From positions 10,306,500 through 10,370,499 of the forward strand of contig CM076659.1 in the NCBI GenBank assembly GCA_038496675.1: 64,000 nt of DNA. Direction: 5' to 3'. The first letter of the stretch is position 1; each line of letters starts with the position of its first letter. A program made the translations under genes and the position numbers. The stretch comes from Rachycentron canadum. Taxonomy: Eukaryota > Chordata > Actinopteri > Carangiformes > Rachycentridae. Below are positions 36,351 through 48,953 of the stretch, piece by piece. The notes beneath the pieces are model-generated. The model saw only the letters and a program-made list of their open reading frames with translations, made no database searches and had not been told where the DNA came from.

Positions 36351-37089
36351 ATGCTGGATGGTTGCGCTGATGAAATTCACCAGAGATATATGCAGACTCT
36401 TGGGACTCGGGAGCGGTAAGAAAACGTCCCACTTTTCAAAACTTTCTAAACTCATTCTCAACTTAAATCGATCGCGCATTTAATAACGAATCACGCCAAG
36501 ACAATGAAATTGTGTAAATGTGCGACCCTGAAACTGTAAATTTGTGAGAGTAGTACGGTAGTTGTCTTTGTTGGTGAGTTTAAATTCAGTTCTAGGTAAA
36601 ACAATGAAAATTCCTCTCTTGCCAGTTACACCCTGCCCTGCACCACTTCCAAGTTTGCGCAGTCGGTGTCATAAAGTTGCTGTAATGTCGCATTTATAGA
36701 AACGCATGCATTCATAGAGCTACTAATACCACGAGTAACTAAGTGTGATTGTGCCCTATTTAACAGGGGACGTGCACAAAAGGCCAAAACTAAAAGGAAA
36801 GGGAGTTAAAAGCACTTTCTCTGGGACATGTTGGTATGGTAACAATGCCTCAAATAGGTGGCAAAAGCCCTGTAGCGCACAACATGTACCTTTGTAGCTA
36901 CATCTGAGTTATATGAGCATCAAGCTGAGCGTTTTTGATGTGTCATGTGCCCACATGATGTTCCTCTTCTTCCCTTTCCGTGTGTTTAGTTCCCTAATAA
37001 CAGGCAAAGCAGGAGAGTTTATTGACTTACTGTCAAAACCACATCAGAGGCAGCTGAAAGTCCTTCAACACATCCTACAGGAAGACTGA
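36351..37089 (+). CDS. two-exon small ORF, 54 residues, unknown function
   Basis: ATG at 36351 opens a frame in 36351-36415 that joins by a GT-AG intron (GGTAAG donor, TTTAG acceptor) to 36990-37089 and ends in TGA at 37087-37089. The product starts MLDGCADEIHQRYMQ, is helical and charged in character, and has no signal peptide or membrane segment. The other two frames of the second exon are closed. I do not recognise it. It could be an independent small gene: AATAAA occurs at 37958-37963. Alternatively it could be a long upstream ORF on the TTC31-like transcript, using a possible donor ATG/GTGATA after 37097. Any resemblance to a death-fold helix is too weak to claim. Confidence 0.4.
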
Positions 37090-37099
37090 TGTTAATGGT

Positions 37100-38689
37100 G
37101 ATATAATCAATGTTTTTGAATGCACTGCTTCTTTTCAAATTACTGCACAGTAATGTGATAGACTAACTTACATCACAGAAAAGACTGAATACTTTTCTTC
37201 AGTTTTGTTGTTCTTTGTAATGAAGAGCTGTCACTTCACAAAGTGTCTATGCCTTGCTGACTTTGTAAAGACTCAACTACAGATGTGCCTTGTAGCCACG
37301 CTCTTTTGTGATTCACTGAGCTGGTAACCATTTTAATTTTTGTGTAAATACTTGTGTTATTGATTTCCTGGTTAAAGCTGCAGTTGATGATACACTATTA
37401 TTTAGCATTACTGTGGAGAGAGCTCACCTTCCAGCTCAACCCTAATTTAGACGGTCTCCTTGAAGGGGAGAAAACCGAGTCTCTTTTGTTGCCTTTGTCC
37501 ATGGATCTTGGATCATTTATGTGTTCAGATTTATTTGAAGAGATTTACATTGGGATGTAGCTGTGCTTCAGCTGTGCTTGTTTCTTGACATGAGAAGTGA
37601 GTCAGACAGTTGAAATTCCTTCCACTTTCTATGTACGCATGGGGTGAATAATGCTATCCAATTAACTGGTAGACTTTTTACTAAAGCCAATGAGACTTAG
37701 TTTGATAGCTGCAAAAAAGTGTACTGGAATGTACATGATTGTTTTGGGGAAGCATAGTTTGCAAGAAACACTGATTGCTATCTCTGATCTTATATTTAGC
37801 ATTGTCTAAAAAGTTGACCAGATTCCAGGACCAGGGCAGTGGGTTGTTTTCTGTCATTTTTAAGCAGGTTTCTACAAATAGATACGGTGTTCTCAAAACA
37901 GCAGTGCCAGAGGCAGCTGTGTGTTGCACGTTGGGCCTGTGGCAGTGGAAAGGTTAGAATAAACATATCTATCTCTCCCTCTCTCTTTCTCTTCCTCTCG
38001 CTCTCTCTCAAGACCAAACACAAACTACTTGAATCAATCTCAATGAGCAGTTTTCTGATGTGTGCATATTTGTCCACGTTGAGTTTTCCAGGTTTTTATT
38101 AAAAGTCAGCATTACATCACCTTTCATGTTTCCACATTTATATCTTAGCTTTTTCTTACCAAAGGTTATACTGAGTTGACTTCAAAGTGAATGAGGAAAG
38201 AGGACCACAGTTGCCATCAGCACAATCAAAATCTTTTTTTCAGGTTAGGGCACTTGCAAGACTGCATACCTGTAGAGTCACAGATGTTTCAAAATAATTA
38301 CATATATCTTGTACAGAGTGACATTATTGTCAGGCTTCATTGAATTTCTTTATATTTAGTCTGTATAGCTAATGGCAGGTGGGAGATTTGCATTGGATGT
38401 AGGCGCAAAGAGAAGTGTGTCATCAGCTCAAATGATAATGCTGACCATCTCATCTCATATTTCACAGGCATCAGGTACTTTCACTATGTAAAGAAATTTA
38501 ATTGGAAATGTGCTGTTCAGGCTGTGTTGCTCAGATGAAGAACAGATGCCTGGTTCTTACCAAGCAACACAATACCATCCAATAGAACGTAAATACAGGC
38601 TTGTTTTGCAGACTCTTCCCTATACACTGTATCACCACAAGAACAAGAGCCACATTAATCCATTTTCTGTGTTGTGTAATTCCCAACAG
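37100..38689 (+). other. region between small ORF and TTC31-like coding exons
   Basis: No convincing coding exon. It is either intron or intergenic DNA, depending on whether the upstream exons belong to the downstream gene. It contains CT-rich simple sequence at 37971-38010 and AATAAA at 37958-37963. Confidence 0.45.
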
Positions 38690-38718
38690 GTCCCGCTGTC
38701 CAGCAGCAGGAGGAGCAG

Positions 38719-41700
38719 ATGGACTGTGGTGCTGCAACCCCTGAGCCAAGTGATGATGCCACTTTGTTACAGGTAAATAAATAGTGTCAGTCTGACAGTG
38801 GCAATGTCAGGACTAAAAGAGTGAAGGGCAATGTTGCGTGTTTGTTTAGGATGCGTTAAACGGAGAGGAGGATTTGAGTGAGGAGGAGAAAGTCAGACGC
38901 AGGGCTGAGCGACGCAAAGCCAAGAGGAAGGTGAGCACACAAATCCTTACACCCATTAAATATCTATTTGTTGCACTTTTTAATAACTAAAGTCAGTTAA
39001 ACTTCACATGATAAGTAATGTGTGAAATACTACATCTGTTTCAGCGCCGTCGAAAACGCAAGAAGCAGGAGCAGGTTAAGCAAAATGAGAGTGCTGAACA
39101 GGTAACGGTTACATTACTCCTAGGAATGCATTTGCCTTTGCTGTGGGCAGCTGGATACTTTTTATGCTCTGATATATTAGGATGATGAAGATGAGGATGG
39201 AGGTGCAGAGTCTGAACTGGATGAAAGTGAGTCAGAAGCAGAAGTTGGTGCTGAAGAGGAGAAACAAAGAGTGCAAAAAGAAGAAAAAAAGGAGGCAAAA
39301 CCATCTGCCTCACACAAATGTGCCGTCACGCCAGTTGTGGCTCCTTCAGGAATCAAAGGACATCAGAAGAGCCAAGCCAGATCCACTGAAGAAGTAGGGA
39401 CACTCTACTGCTATCGATGTGCAAGAGTACATAGATTTTAACTCTTGAAACACTGCAGTAGAAAATATCACAATTACATATCATTGCTCTAGTTTAAGTA
39501 AATTAATCAGTTGACGTGGTAATTGCTTGAAATGAAAGTGTGTATTTTTGTAGGGCTGGAAGGGAAATAACTGAACACCAAAGTCTGTGACTTTCTGTGT
39601 CCCACAGGACCCAGGGTGGGATGTGAGCAGTGCCTTTTTTGCTAATGCTGCTAGCCATATCAAACCAAAAGGATCAACTCGCAAGTCCAAAGAAAACAAG
39701 GAGAATGAGGCCAGGAGAGAGGTGAATGAATGCTAATGGTTAGAGATGTAAGATGAGTAGGTCTAGCAATATTTAGAGCTTCCATTACAAGTGTCCACTG
39801 TTTTTGTATTGTGGCAGCAGTGTGTTCTTTTGGCAGTTCCGAAGTCTGATGTGTGGAAAAGTGAACTTTGGACTTTTTTTCTGCGGACTGTGTGTGTGTG
39901 TGTGTGTATGTGTGTACACACTCTTAGACTTTGGTCATTGGTCTTGAACTAAACTAATCAGTTAGTTGTCAGAATGCATGCAGTATGTCAGACTACTGTA
40001 TATTTGGATTTGTCAATGACAGAACTAAGTAAATGCATAAGACTAAAATATAAAATTAAAAAAACTAGCTGATAGAATTGTCTTTATTGTAGTTGGAGTT
40101 TAAAAGTAATGCACGTCCATATACAATTAAAATATTATTATTACGATTACAGACAAATGGAACCGATACCATAATGAAGAAAAGCGCATCACTGACGGGT
40201 AAGGAATAATCGGTGTTGAAGGTTAGATAATCAGCCTTTTCAAGTAAGAAATTAATGATTACGTGTTCCTTTGTATAAGCAAGTCAGCATGCAGCACTGA
40301 TCAGTTGAGCCCTCGGGCTACCACCTCATTAGAGAACTATTTACAAGTATTTTTTTTCTTTTCTCGCAGAAAAGGGGATAAAGCTGGTTCAAGAGGGGCA
40401 GTATGCACAAGCAGTCATTATGTTTACAGAGGCCATCAAATGTGATCCAAAGGATAACAGGTATGTCATTTGTGGTCCTGAGTGGTTTAACAAAGCGATA
40501 TTAGACACATGTAACATAATCCTTTCGCATTTTTTCATTTACATCGTATAGGTTCTTTGGGAATCGGTCCTATTGCTATTACTGCTTGGAGCAGTACTCT
40601 CAGGCCCTGGCAGATGCTGAATGCTCTATTCAGCTAGCCCCAGACTGGGCCAAAGGACACTTCCGCAAGGGCAGTGCTCTCATGGGCATGAAGGTGGGTA
40701 CAGGTTACTGTGGTTTTGAGCATGTAATCAAATAAATGTCTGCTGAATAGCTCCATATTTAAGCCTTTGTGGTAAGGTTAGCCTGTGTTAAATCATTTTT
40801 GTGGGCCTTTGTGTGTGGTCTAGCGGTACAGTGAGGCAGAGAAAGCCATGGAGCAGGTGTTGAAACTGGACAAAGATTGTGAGGAGGCTGTGACCGACCT
40901 CTTTAACTGTAAAGTGCTGCAGTTAATGGTAAATACACCTCACACCTTTTAAGAGTATATGTAAATAGCCAAAATTTTGTTTAGAAGCAACATCAAAGTT
41001 GGTAAACTAGTCATCTTGATTTGAAGCTTTGATTTTATTTTTTATAACTAATGATTTTCTTTTCTCTATTCTTCCTTTAGGAGCTTGGTTTTGAAGAAAT
41101 GCAAAGTGTCCATCTTCTGGAGAAGTTTTCAACTGTGCAGGCTGTTCTGGCAGGTGGTTCTGATGATGCAAGGGGTAAGACTACATGTACATATTGAATA
41201 TAAAAAAAAGGGGGCCTGTATTTTCTCTTTTTAACACTACAAAGCAATATTGTATAGAAATTCACACATCAGACACATATTGCTATATTCTATTGATGAA
41301 ACTGTTGTTTTCCAGCTGGGAGCCAAGATCCATCTGTTGTGCAACCAGGGTAAGTTACCATAGCCCGTCTTTGTACATCTTAGTTTACGCATCTATATTC
41401 ACAGGTTGTCACACCTTAAGTGTTCTTTTGAGAAGTATCATTGCTTTTTATGTAATGGGACTGTTCTTTTATTGCTTTTAGTTCACATTCTGCCTCCTTC
41501 TCTCTCCTTCAGAAGCCCTTGCCCATCTCTGTGGGTAGGAAATGTGACAACTGAGCTAACTGAAAAACACCTGCGGGACCTTTTTAAAATGTATGAATTA
41601 AAAAAAAAAAAAAGGATACTAATGAGTTGGAATCAGATCAGTAATTCAATTACTTAATAGACACTTTGGCAAACACTGTTATTTTTACTTCTTTGAACAG

Positions 41701-42331
41701 AAGCTTGAAATCTAATATTTAACCAAGGGGGTTATTGATTTTTCTGTGAAGTTGTTTGCTTTCCATTCTAGGTACGGTGAGATAGAGAGTATCCGTGTGC
41801 TGCATGAGAGATTCTGTGCCTTTGTCAATTTCAAGAATGCAAACATGGCAGCACGTGCCATGGAGAAACTAAATGTGAGTATGTGGGTCCCCCTCTCTCA
41901 GTCTTGTGTCTGTTTTTGAAGAATGGGATTATAGGCTTACAGTTGCATGTAAATTTCCTCTTACAGGGTTATTGTATTGAGAACACCCGTTTAGTCGTGC
42001 GTTATCCTGACCGTCGCACTCAGAGAGTCATTCCAACTCCACTTAAGACCTGTCCCCCCGTCACACAGCAGGCAGGGGCAGCTGCTGGGTAAAAACCACT
42101 TCAGCCTTACTGAAGATAATCTAGTTCAAAAGTTGTGATTTTATTAATGTTTCCTCTTTTCTTTCTCTACTTGCGTCATCTTCTTCTGTTCCCAGACCTC
42201 GACGACGTGGCCCAGTGAATGGAGACGAGTGTTACTTCTGGAGAACCACCGGCTGCCATTTTGGGGACAAATGTCGCTACAAACACATTCCTGATCAGAA
42301 AGGCAAGGACAGGAAGCCCTGGCAGCCTTGA
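38719..42331 (+). CDS. TTC31-like protein with TPR, RRM and CCCH zinc finger
   Basis: Fifteen coding exons: 38690-38772 (ATG at 38719), 38850-38930, 39045-39101, 39181-39393, 39608-39721, 40153-40198, 40370-40460, 40552-40693, 40824-40928, 41081-41174, 41316-41349, 41513-41590, 41772-41874, 41967-42088, 42196-42331. All are GT-AG and in phase, giving 489 residues from that ATG. Order: acidic start, a basic Arg/Lys run (about 30-55), an acidic linker, TPR repeats (about 189-295; NRFFGNRSYCYY, KGHFRKGSALMGM), an RRM (about 348-417; RNP2 LWVGNV, RNP1 RFCAFVNF) and a C-x7-C-x5-C-x3-H finger (457-475). The TPR part and the basic region match human TTC31; the RRM and finger are not in human TTC31 as I recall it. 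It probably binds RNA. The exact start is uncertain because upstream exons may exist. Confidence 0.85.
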
Positions 42332-45300
42332 ACTAAATTTACACTCTTCCTCAGTAGCATGCATGAAACTGAGATACACAGACTGAGCCAAAGGAGCCGG
42401 TACTTACTGGACCAGGTTCTCTGAGTTAAGAATCTTCACTGTGGCAGAAAGGACCCGAATAGTCAAAGGATCAGAGCCAGCACTCTGGCTCTAAGGCTGG
42501 GATAGTGACACATGTGCTACAGAGGACCATAAGTATGAAGGTTTTTATTTCAACCAAAGACTTTTCTGGATGACATCACTCAATAGTAAAGCATTAACTG
42601 AGTGGAAGGAACAAAATCAACAGATATAGTCTTTGCTTTGAATGAAAAACTTCATATTTGTAGCCCTTTGTGGTACATGGAGTCCTAATCCTGCTTTAAT
42701 AAGATACAACCTCACTTCACAGGCCTACAACTGAAGGGGGAAGTGAAACTGCCTGGGTTCAAAACAGTGATGACACTGTCATGTAAAGAAGTAAAAGAAA
42801 AGGATGGATGATCAGTATGGTTTTTTTCAGGCCAAGGTTCTTCAGTGATTATCCTGGGGACTTTTCTTCTTTAAAAATTCCATCACAAAGCAGTGTTTTT
42901 TAAGTAACTTTATTATTGCTTTAATTTGTAGTTTGAAAATTTTTAACATTTTAAGTTTATCTGTGGTTCACAACTGCTCATGTCAGTCTGTGGTTCATAT
43001 GGGGTCACCATTTCCTACTTATTGCTTCTGTACCAGTACATTGTCCACTAGACCAAAGACATACAAACAGACATACCTATCATTTCAGTAATTCCCCTAT
43101 GCATATGAGTTTTAGCCAATAGGCTACAGAGACCCAAAGAGGTGCCTTTATAATGTTCTATGTAACCTTAGTTAGGATGATCAAACTGAAATTGAGGAAT
43201 TGCAGGGTTGTGTTTATTCATGCACAAACTAGGTGTATTGAATTAGGTATAGTTCACTTTATTTACTTGATGCATTATTAGTGAAAGATTGAACACACAC
43301 ATTGCATGTCTGTTTAGTTGTTATGTTACAGAGGACTTATTGTCCTTCATAATACTTTGTCTAAGAAGTGATAGAAACACCTGACAATATCATGCAATCC
43401 AGTAGAGTAAAGACTTTCTTTTTGAAGATCACGTTTTTGGTGAGACTCTGCTTTTAACTCATTGCAATTGTAAGTTTTTGGTTTTCTTGTATTGGATTAC
43501 ATGAAGTGTCAGGTGTAAGGTTTTTCACTGTTTTTTGGAATATAAGTAATCTAGTTCAGGCACTGATGTCTGTACCCAATGACAAATACCCCTTATTCAT
43601 TCATTTAGCTTAGCATTGAAATAGACAATAGTAAACATCACAGTGTTTTATGTTTATGCAAAAGAAAAGTTCCAACATGTTTGTCACTTCTGTGTCAGAC
43701 ACACATTCACCCATCACATCTGGCAGAAGTAGTCTGTTTTTGTAGGTTGTTGCTGTCTGTGGCAGACATTGCAACATCACTGACAAACTAATATACTATG
43801 GGAAAGTGTCTTACACAAAATCATGCTCTGTCATGTCCACATACGCATCTGTGGCAATGTGTGAGACACAATCCACAAACAGATTTTTTAAGACCTTGAC
43901 AAGCAGTGTTTTTGACCTTACAGCCTCCATTCCAGTATTTCAGTGAACCAAAGAATGCCTCATCTGATGGCTCTGCACTGAAAGCAAACTAAGTCTTTCA
44001 TCAGTTTTAACACTAGACAGCGCATTAAATTGGAGTGTGTCTGTATTGTCCACCAGACAGCAATTACAGCTACATCTGGATTAAGTCCACACTACATTCA
44101 CTAGTAAAGTATTTATTATTTTATTTATACCTATGTTTTTTATTTCTTTTTTTACAACATACTTTGAGGGTTGAATTCAGCTATTAAATTACTGACCTTT
44201 TTTGTCTTTTACGTTAAGGCAGGTGAAAGACAAGCCCACTCTTCTGTTTATTTCTGGCTTCAGAGGAAAACATTATTAAAAACCCTTTGGTGCAAATAGT
44301 GTCACACGCTCCACTTCTGCTTTTCTTGTATTGCTTTCTGTCTTTTTGCAAAAACTTTTAAAAAAAAAAAAAAAAAAAGGAACTGGAAACCAAACCTTCA
44401 GACCACACTCACAGATTTAACTATTTCATTGGTGCTGTTAACTGTGGTTGCACAGTGTTTTGATTGTGCAGACTTGAAATGTGTTGAATATTACAGTGGG
44501 ATTTTAATTTCATTTTACAGATATTAGAAATGAGTCAAGATTTCCATGGGTCTAATGTCAGCAGTTTAGTGTTCTTAGTCTTTTTACCCACAACTATTTC
44601 AGGAAAATGCAATTTTAATCTTGATGTACACACTGATAACCAGAGCACTGCAATCCTGTTAATCCCCCAAATATTTTGTATTATCGCACAGCAAAAAGAG
44701 TTTTATATTTAATAAATGAACCAACTATCCCATGTATTTCTGAGTCTTTACATGTGTAATGGGAATAACTGATTGAAAAAAAATGCAGTTACTCTGCATA
44801 CATATTTCGTAATATGACTTCTACTAGCTAATATGTCGTACCATGATTTTTACTTTCAGTGGTGTTTAGTTTTAATGATTTCCACAGGGCGGCAGTGTTG
44901 CACTTGAAAGGTTTTCACTAAAAAATGTCACCCACTTAACCAGCATATGCAATGACTCTTGGACCCCACTGTACATTTATCTTTCTTTTATCTTAAAGAA
45001 CCAAATCTCTAAATCATTCCACAAGCAAAAAAACCTGAAGAAGTAAATCAAAGCAGGCCAGGCTTCCCCCGTGGTGTGAGGAGAATATGGTAACCCTGTC
45101 ATCACTAGAAAGAGACACTTGTGTGGCCAGCAAGAAAGATGAATTAGGGAATCTGTAACCACCCAGACCAGTGGGAGATGGAGACATGACTTAACATTAC
45201 TGCAGATGTGTGGGAAAAGCAACCATTATGCCACAGATGACATTTTGAAAGGAGAGAAACAGACCTGATGCCATGCCATCCCATGCAAGTGTGAGATTGC

Positions 45301-47630
45301 AAGATTCTGCACAATTAAAGCGACAATCAACTGATTTTACACATTCAATTTCGTTTCATTGTTAAAGTTAGGAGGAACCAACAGTGAAAACAATTGTATT
45401 AAGTCTATAATGTAAAAAAATAACCACAATAATGTTGTCATCTTGCCTTTGACTTAATATTTCAATAGAAATAAAAAAAGGGACTAAACTCTAGATATTT
45501 TACCCTCTGCTGCTATATATATTAATTTTTTACCCTGACAATATTCAAGTATGATACTAATTGGTGTAAATTGTATACATGTCCATTAAGGTGAAATTAT
45601 TCTAGCCTTTATGCATATCTGCTAATTTCCATGTCTTTATGTACCAGATTTAAGAACATTTCTAACAATCTAGATTTTAATCCCATTTTTATTTTTACCA
45701 TAGTCAAATGTTAAGGCAATGATGACCTTTGATGCTCAATCTAATGAGGTCAACCTGTATGAGCTCCTACAACCTGTACAGAATATCCCCCATAGGACGT
45801 GTCTACATGCTCCTGTACCCAGTATGAAAGTAAAAGCCTTATGAAAGTCTGGTGAGACGGCAGCGGGGGTGAGCATGAGGAGGTGCTGTCGTTTGAAAAG
45901 GCACTTGTTTATTGTTGGAGAGCGTGTATTTATTTCATGCCTCCACAGATTGTGGGTAAGGGCAGAGCTGGCTCGGTCGGTGTAATTAGAGAGGTGGAGA
46001 GGTAGAGAGAGAACACTGCCAGAGAGAGCTGCTTCACTCAGATACTCTCAGCCCTATGAGCCCTGTAATGCACTCTCTTGCATACACACCCACTTGGCTG
46101 TTAGGTGTAGGCACACAGGTCTAGTACCTGTCTAGTACTCAATTAGTCTGATATGCAGCACGAGTTAAAATGAAAAGATGTCCCACACAGCAATGATATT
46201 TATATGTTTAACCTTAGCAACCCCCCTTTTGCTTTTGATTTTTTTCTTACCTCTCTTTCCTCTCCCTGTCGGCCTTGGAGATCCCTCTGATTTGGCCCCG
46301 CTAATAGGGGGTCTGCTCTTCCTGTTCGGGTTTACCAGTCAGGGAGGGACCACCATCCTGCCGCCCAGACGCACCATCACTGGCAAACACAAACATCTCA
46401 ATTACAGCTTCAAAATTCATATGTTTGCACCCATATACACATATAGCGTATTTAATGTATGATTCTTCTTCATCCTTCTTCAGATCTGCATATGTGTTTT
46501 TTATGGCCATAGTTGGTGTCAGCCATTTTATTCCCGTGGATGTTTCAGTTACCTACCTCCCCTGTCATGATTGTAATTTTTCATTTCTATGAATAAATAT
46601 TGCTGCCTTAAAAAGGTGCCCACTGAGGTTTGCTTGAAAACTGAAATACAGTTTATCAACACAACACCCTGAGGCAAAAATTTCCTTGTAGCTAAATTTG
46701 TCCCGAATCCTCCAGAAATGACTCAAAAAATAAATAAACAAGTTTCAAACATGTAGAAAGGTTTTTGCAGACATCTGGGGGAAACTGGATCAGGGCTGAG
46801 CATTGTAGTGACCCCAGCTAGAAATCCATAAAATCCTATTTGTTTATTTATTTTCACATCTTGATCTACACTGATTAGTTAAACCTCTATGTCCTCTATG
46901 CCATGATGATATGTTAGACTGTAGTAACACACTCCTGGGCAGGGGTGGTAGGGTATATTCTCATCGGTCACGTTCACCATGGCTACGGTGAGGCTGAGCC
47001 TATTTTAGACTTGGTGGTTTGTGGCCATCTCAACAAGGAAATATCTACCCTGTGGTATAGGGAGCTTCTTTAAGACACTTGGAACGTGATGTTTGAAACT
47101 ATTCTGGAACCAGAGTCCTTCCTGTTGGTTACATTTACACACTTTTAACCTAAGGTTGTGTAACTCTCTGAACGCACAGTTGTGTAAAGCATCGTCAGCC
47201 TATCAGAGATGAGAGGTGTAGAGAGGCCCAATCAGATCAAAACACCTGATTTTATAATGAAAATGGCTTCCCTTATGTATGAATTCCATTTCTGCTAAAA
47301 TAGAGTCTTGTAGTTGCTAATTAGTTTTAAAAAAATTCATCATTGGATTTGTTTATCTGTAAGGAACAGCTGTCACTTGTTTCTCAGCATCTCAGACCTA
47401 AATAAACAACACTGAAAAGTATTCATCCACAATTATAGAAATGTCTGTAAAGAAAGAAACAGAATAAGTTAAAAGGACAAATCTCGCATCAGTGGTGGGA
47501 AGCTACTACTTTGACATTTTAAGATTTTGTAGGAACATTGATGGAGTATTATCTAATAAATAATAATTCAGCTTTATATTTGATGCTAATTAATACTTCT
47601 GTATGAGTGAAAAGAGCCCTAGAGGGAAAA
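42332..47630. other. 3' flank of TTC31-like gene and intergenic region
   Basis: No supported gene. The first part is probably 3'UTR, but no single polyadenylation signal is decisive; AATAAA occurs at 44711-44716. The rest is AT-rich with homopolymers (poly-A at 44360-44378). The hydrophobic reading frame near 46178-46462 has no family similarity and no splice context. Confidence 0.5.
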
Positions 47631-47635
47631 AGAGC

Positions 47636-47714
47636 ACAGGAGGGGGGAGGAAGGAAGGGAGGGAGGGAGGGAGGCAGGGAGGGATATAGGGAGAAGGAGG
47701 GAAGAAGGGAGGAT
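47636..47714 (+). promoter_or_regulatory. loxl4: purine-rich (GGGA)n tract with G-quadruplex motif upstream of loxl4
   Basis: A 75-80 nt almost pure purine tract. GGGAGGGAGGGAGGG at 47657-47671 has four G3 runs with single-base loops, a textbook quadruplex-forming pattern. It lies about 140 nt before the end of the probable first exon of loxl4. Confidence 0.6.
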
Positions 47715-47719
47715 TGACT

Positions 47720-47809
47720 AAGGAGAGCATTTAGTAGACACACTCCTTCACTCAGGCACTCTCCCCTAGGCAGTGACGTCCACCACTGCAAACACTTGCT
47801 GCCTGCCAG
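47720..47809 (+). other. loxl4: probable 5' untranslated first exon of loxl4 (start approximate)
   Basis: The sequence ends in CCAG followed by GTGAGTG, a near-ideal splice donor at 47810. It contains no usable ATG and precedes the coding exon, whose acceptor is at 48930-48931. The transcription start is not determined, so the left coordinate is a guess. Confidence 0.4.
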
Positions 47810-48953
47810 GTGAGTGAACTTTCACCTTACCGTCTCCTTTGACTTCTTTTTTTAATTCGGAAAGAATAACTGGAATTTGATTTTCACTAGATTTTTTTTA
47901 TCCGTTATTCATCTTAAATACATGCTTCTGTATGAAAGTGTAACAGGTGTTTTAAGGGATTTAGACACAGGTATATGTTCCTTTTTGTCTTATCTCGATT
48001 CTTTACTTTAATTAAATTAATTTTTGAAAAATCATATAGCTGTAATACTACCATAGTTTAAACAGTTAGAGGATTTATTTGTTGTTTCTTTTTTTTTTAA
48101 ATTAAGCAGCAACAAGAGATATAAAGTCGAAAGACTTTATGCAATAGAAGCTCCATTTTTACATTTACTGAGTTTTACACCACAAAGGCCATTTGCTTTT
48201 TGTTGGTTTGCTCCTGTATAATGTTATCATCACAGTAGAAAAAATTATTTTGTGTGTTGAGTGTGTGACCTGTGACCTTCAGTGATATAGTGTCTGTTTC
48301 TTGTTTGGCTGTGGCACTTGTCAGCCTCCAGTTAAACCCTGCCTCATCCTTCTGTCTGGTGAGTTTGCCACGAGTGATGTTGAATCACGTGAATTGCAAT
48401 ACAATCGTGAGCTGCCGTGTCTCTAATTACAAGCCTCCGTTTGACGTGGGAGAAAAGGACGTTTTGGCTTCCACTGAATCACCGCAACATTTTTGCTGCA
48501 GCAGTGACTAGAATAAAACGTGATACTACAAAACAAGACGAGGCTTTTTGTGATTGACAACAATCTGAACTCCCATCGCGGTAAAGGCTGTCTCGGCTGA
48601 TGCCGGTGGACGTGTTTGCCACTGAGCACACTACCTGAAATTTTCTGTCCAGTGGATGTCAGCGTTGGTCCGTGTAATAACCAGGTCTCTCCGGCTCCCT
48701 GCTGGCAGGACTGTTTGAGGAATTACTCAGTCTTTATGGGGGTAGGTTTAGTCTCAGGGGGGGTGCCTAAAATTGATGATAAGATGCTTTTTTTATTACA
48801 GGGAGATTACAGGGACTACTTGATTTACAATTAAGTTCAATTACCCTTTTGGTCAATTTAGCATAAATCAGTAAAAATTATTGTTTAATTGAACAAACTG
48901 AATCACAGACTGTTTCTATCTTTACCTGCAGGCCCCCTCTCCTCTCAGTCACT

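Noticed and set aside
37868..37951. possible additional exon between the small ORF and the TTC31-like exons (AAGCAG acceptor, AAAG/GTTAGA donor)
   Set aside because: The frame has no family similarity, the donor is weak and it is not needed for any phase-consistent join.
46178..46462. 94-codon hydrophobic ORF
   Set aside because: It has a transmembrane-like composition only because the region is T-rich; no splice context, no family features.
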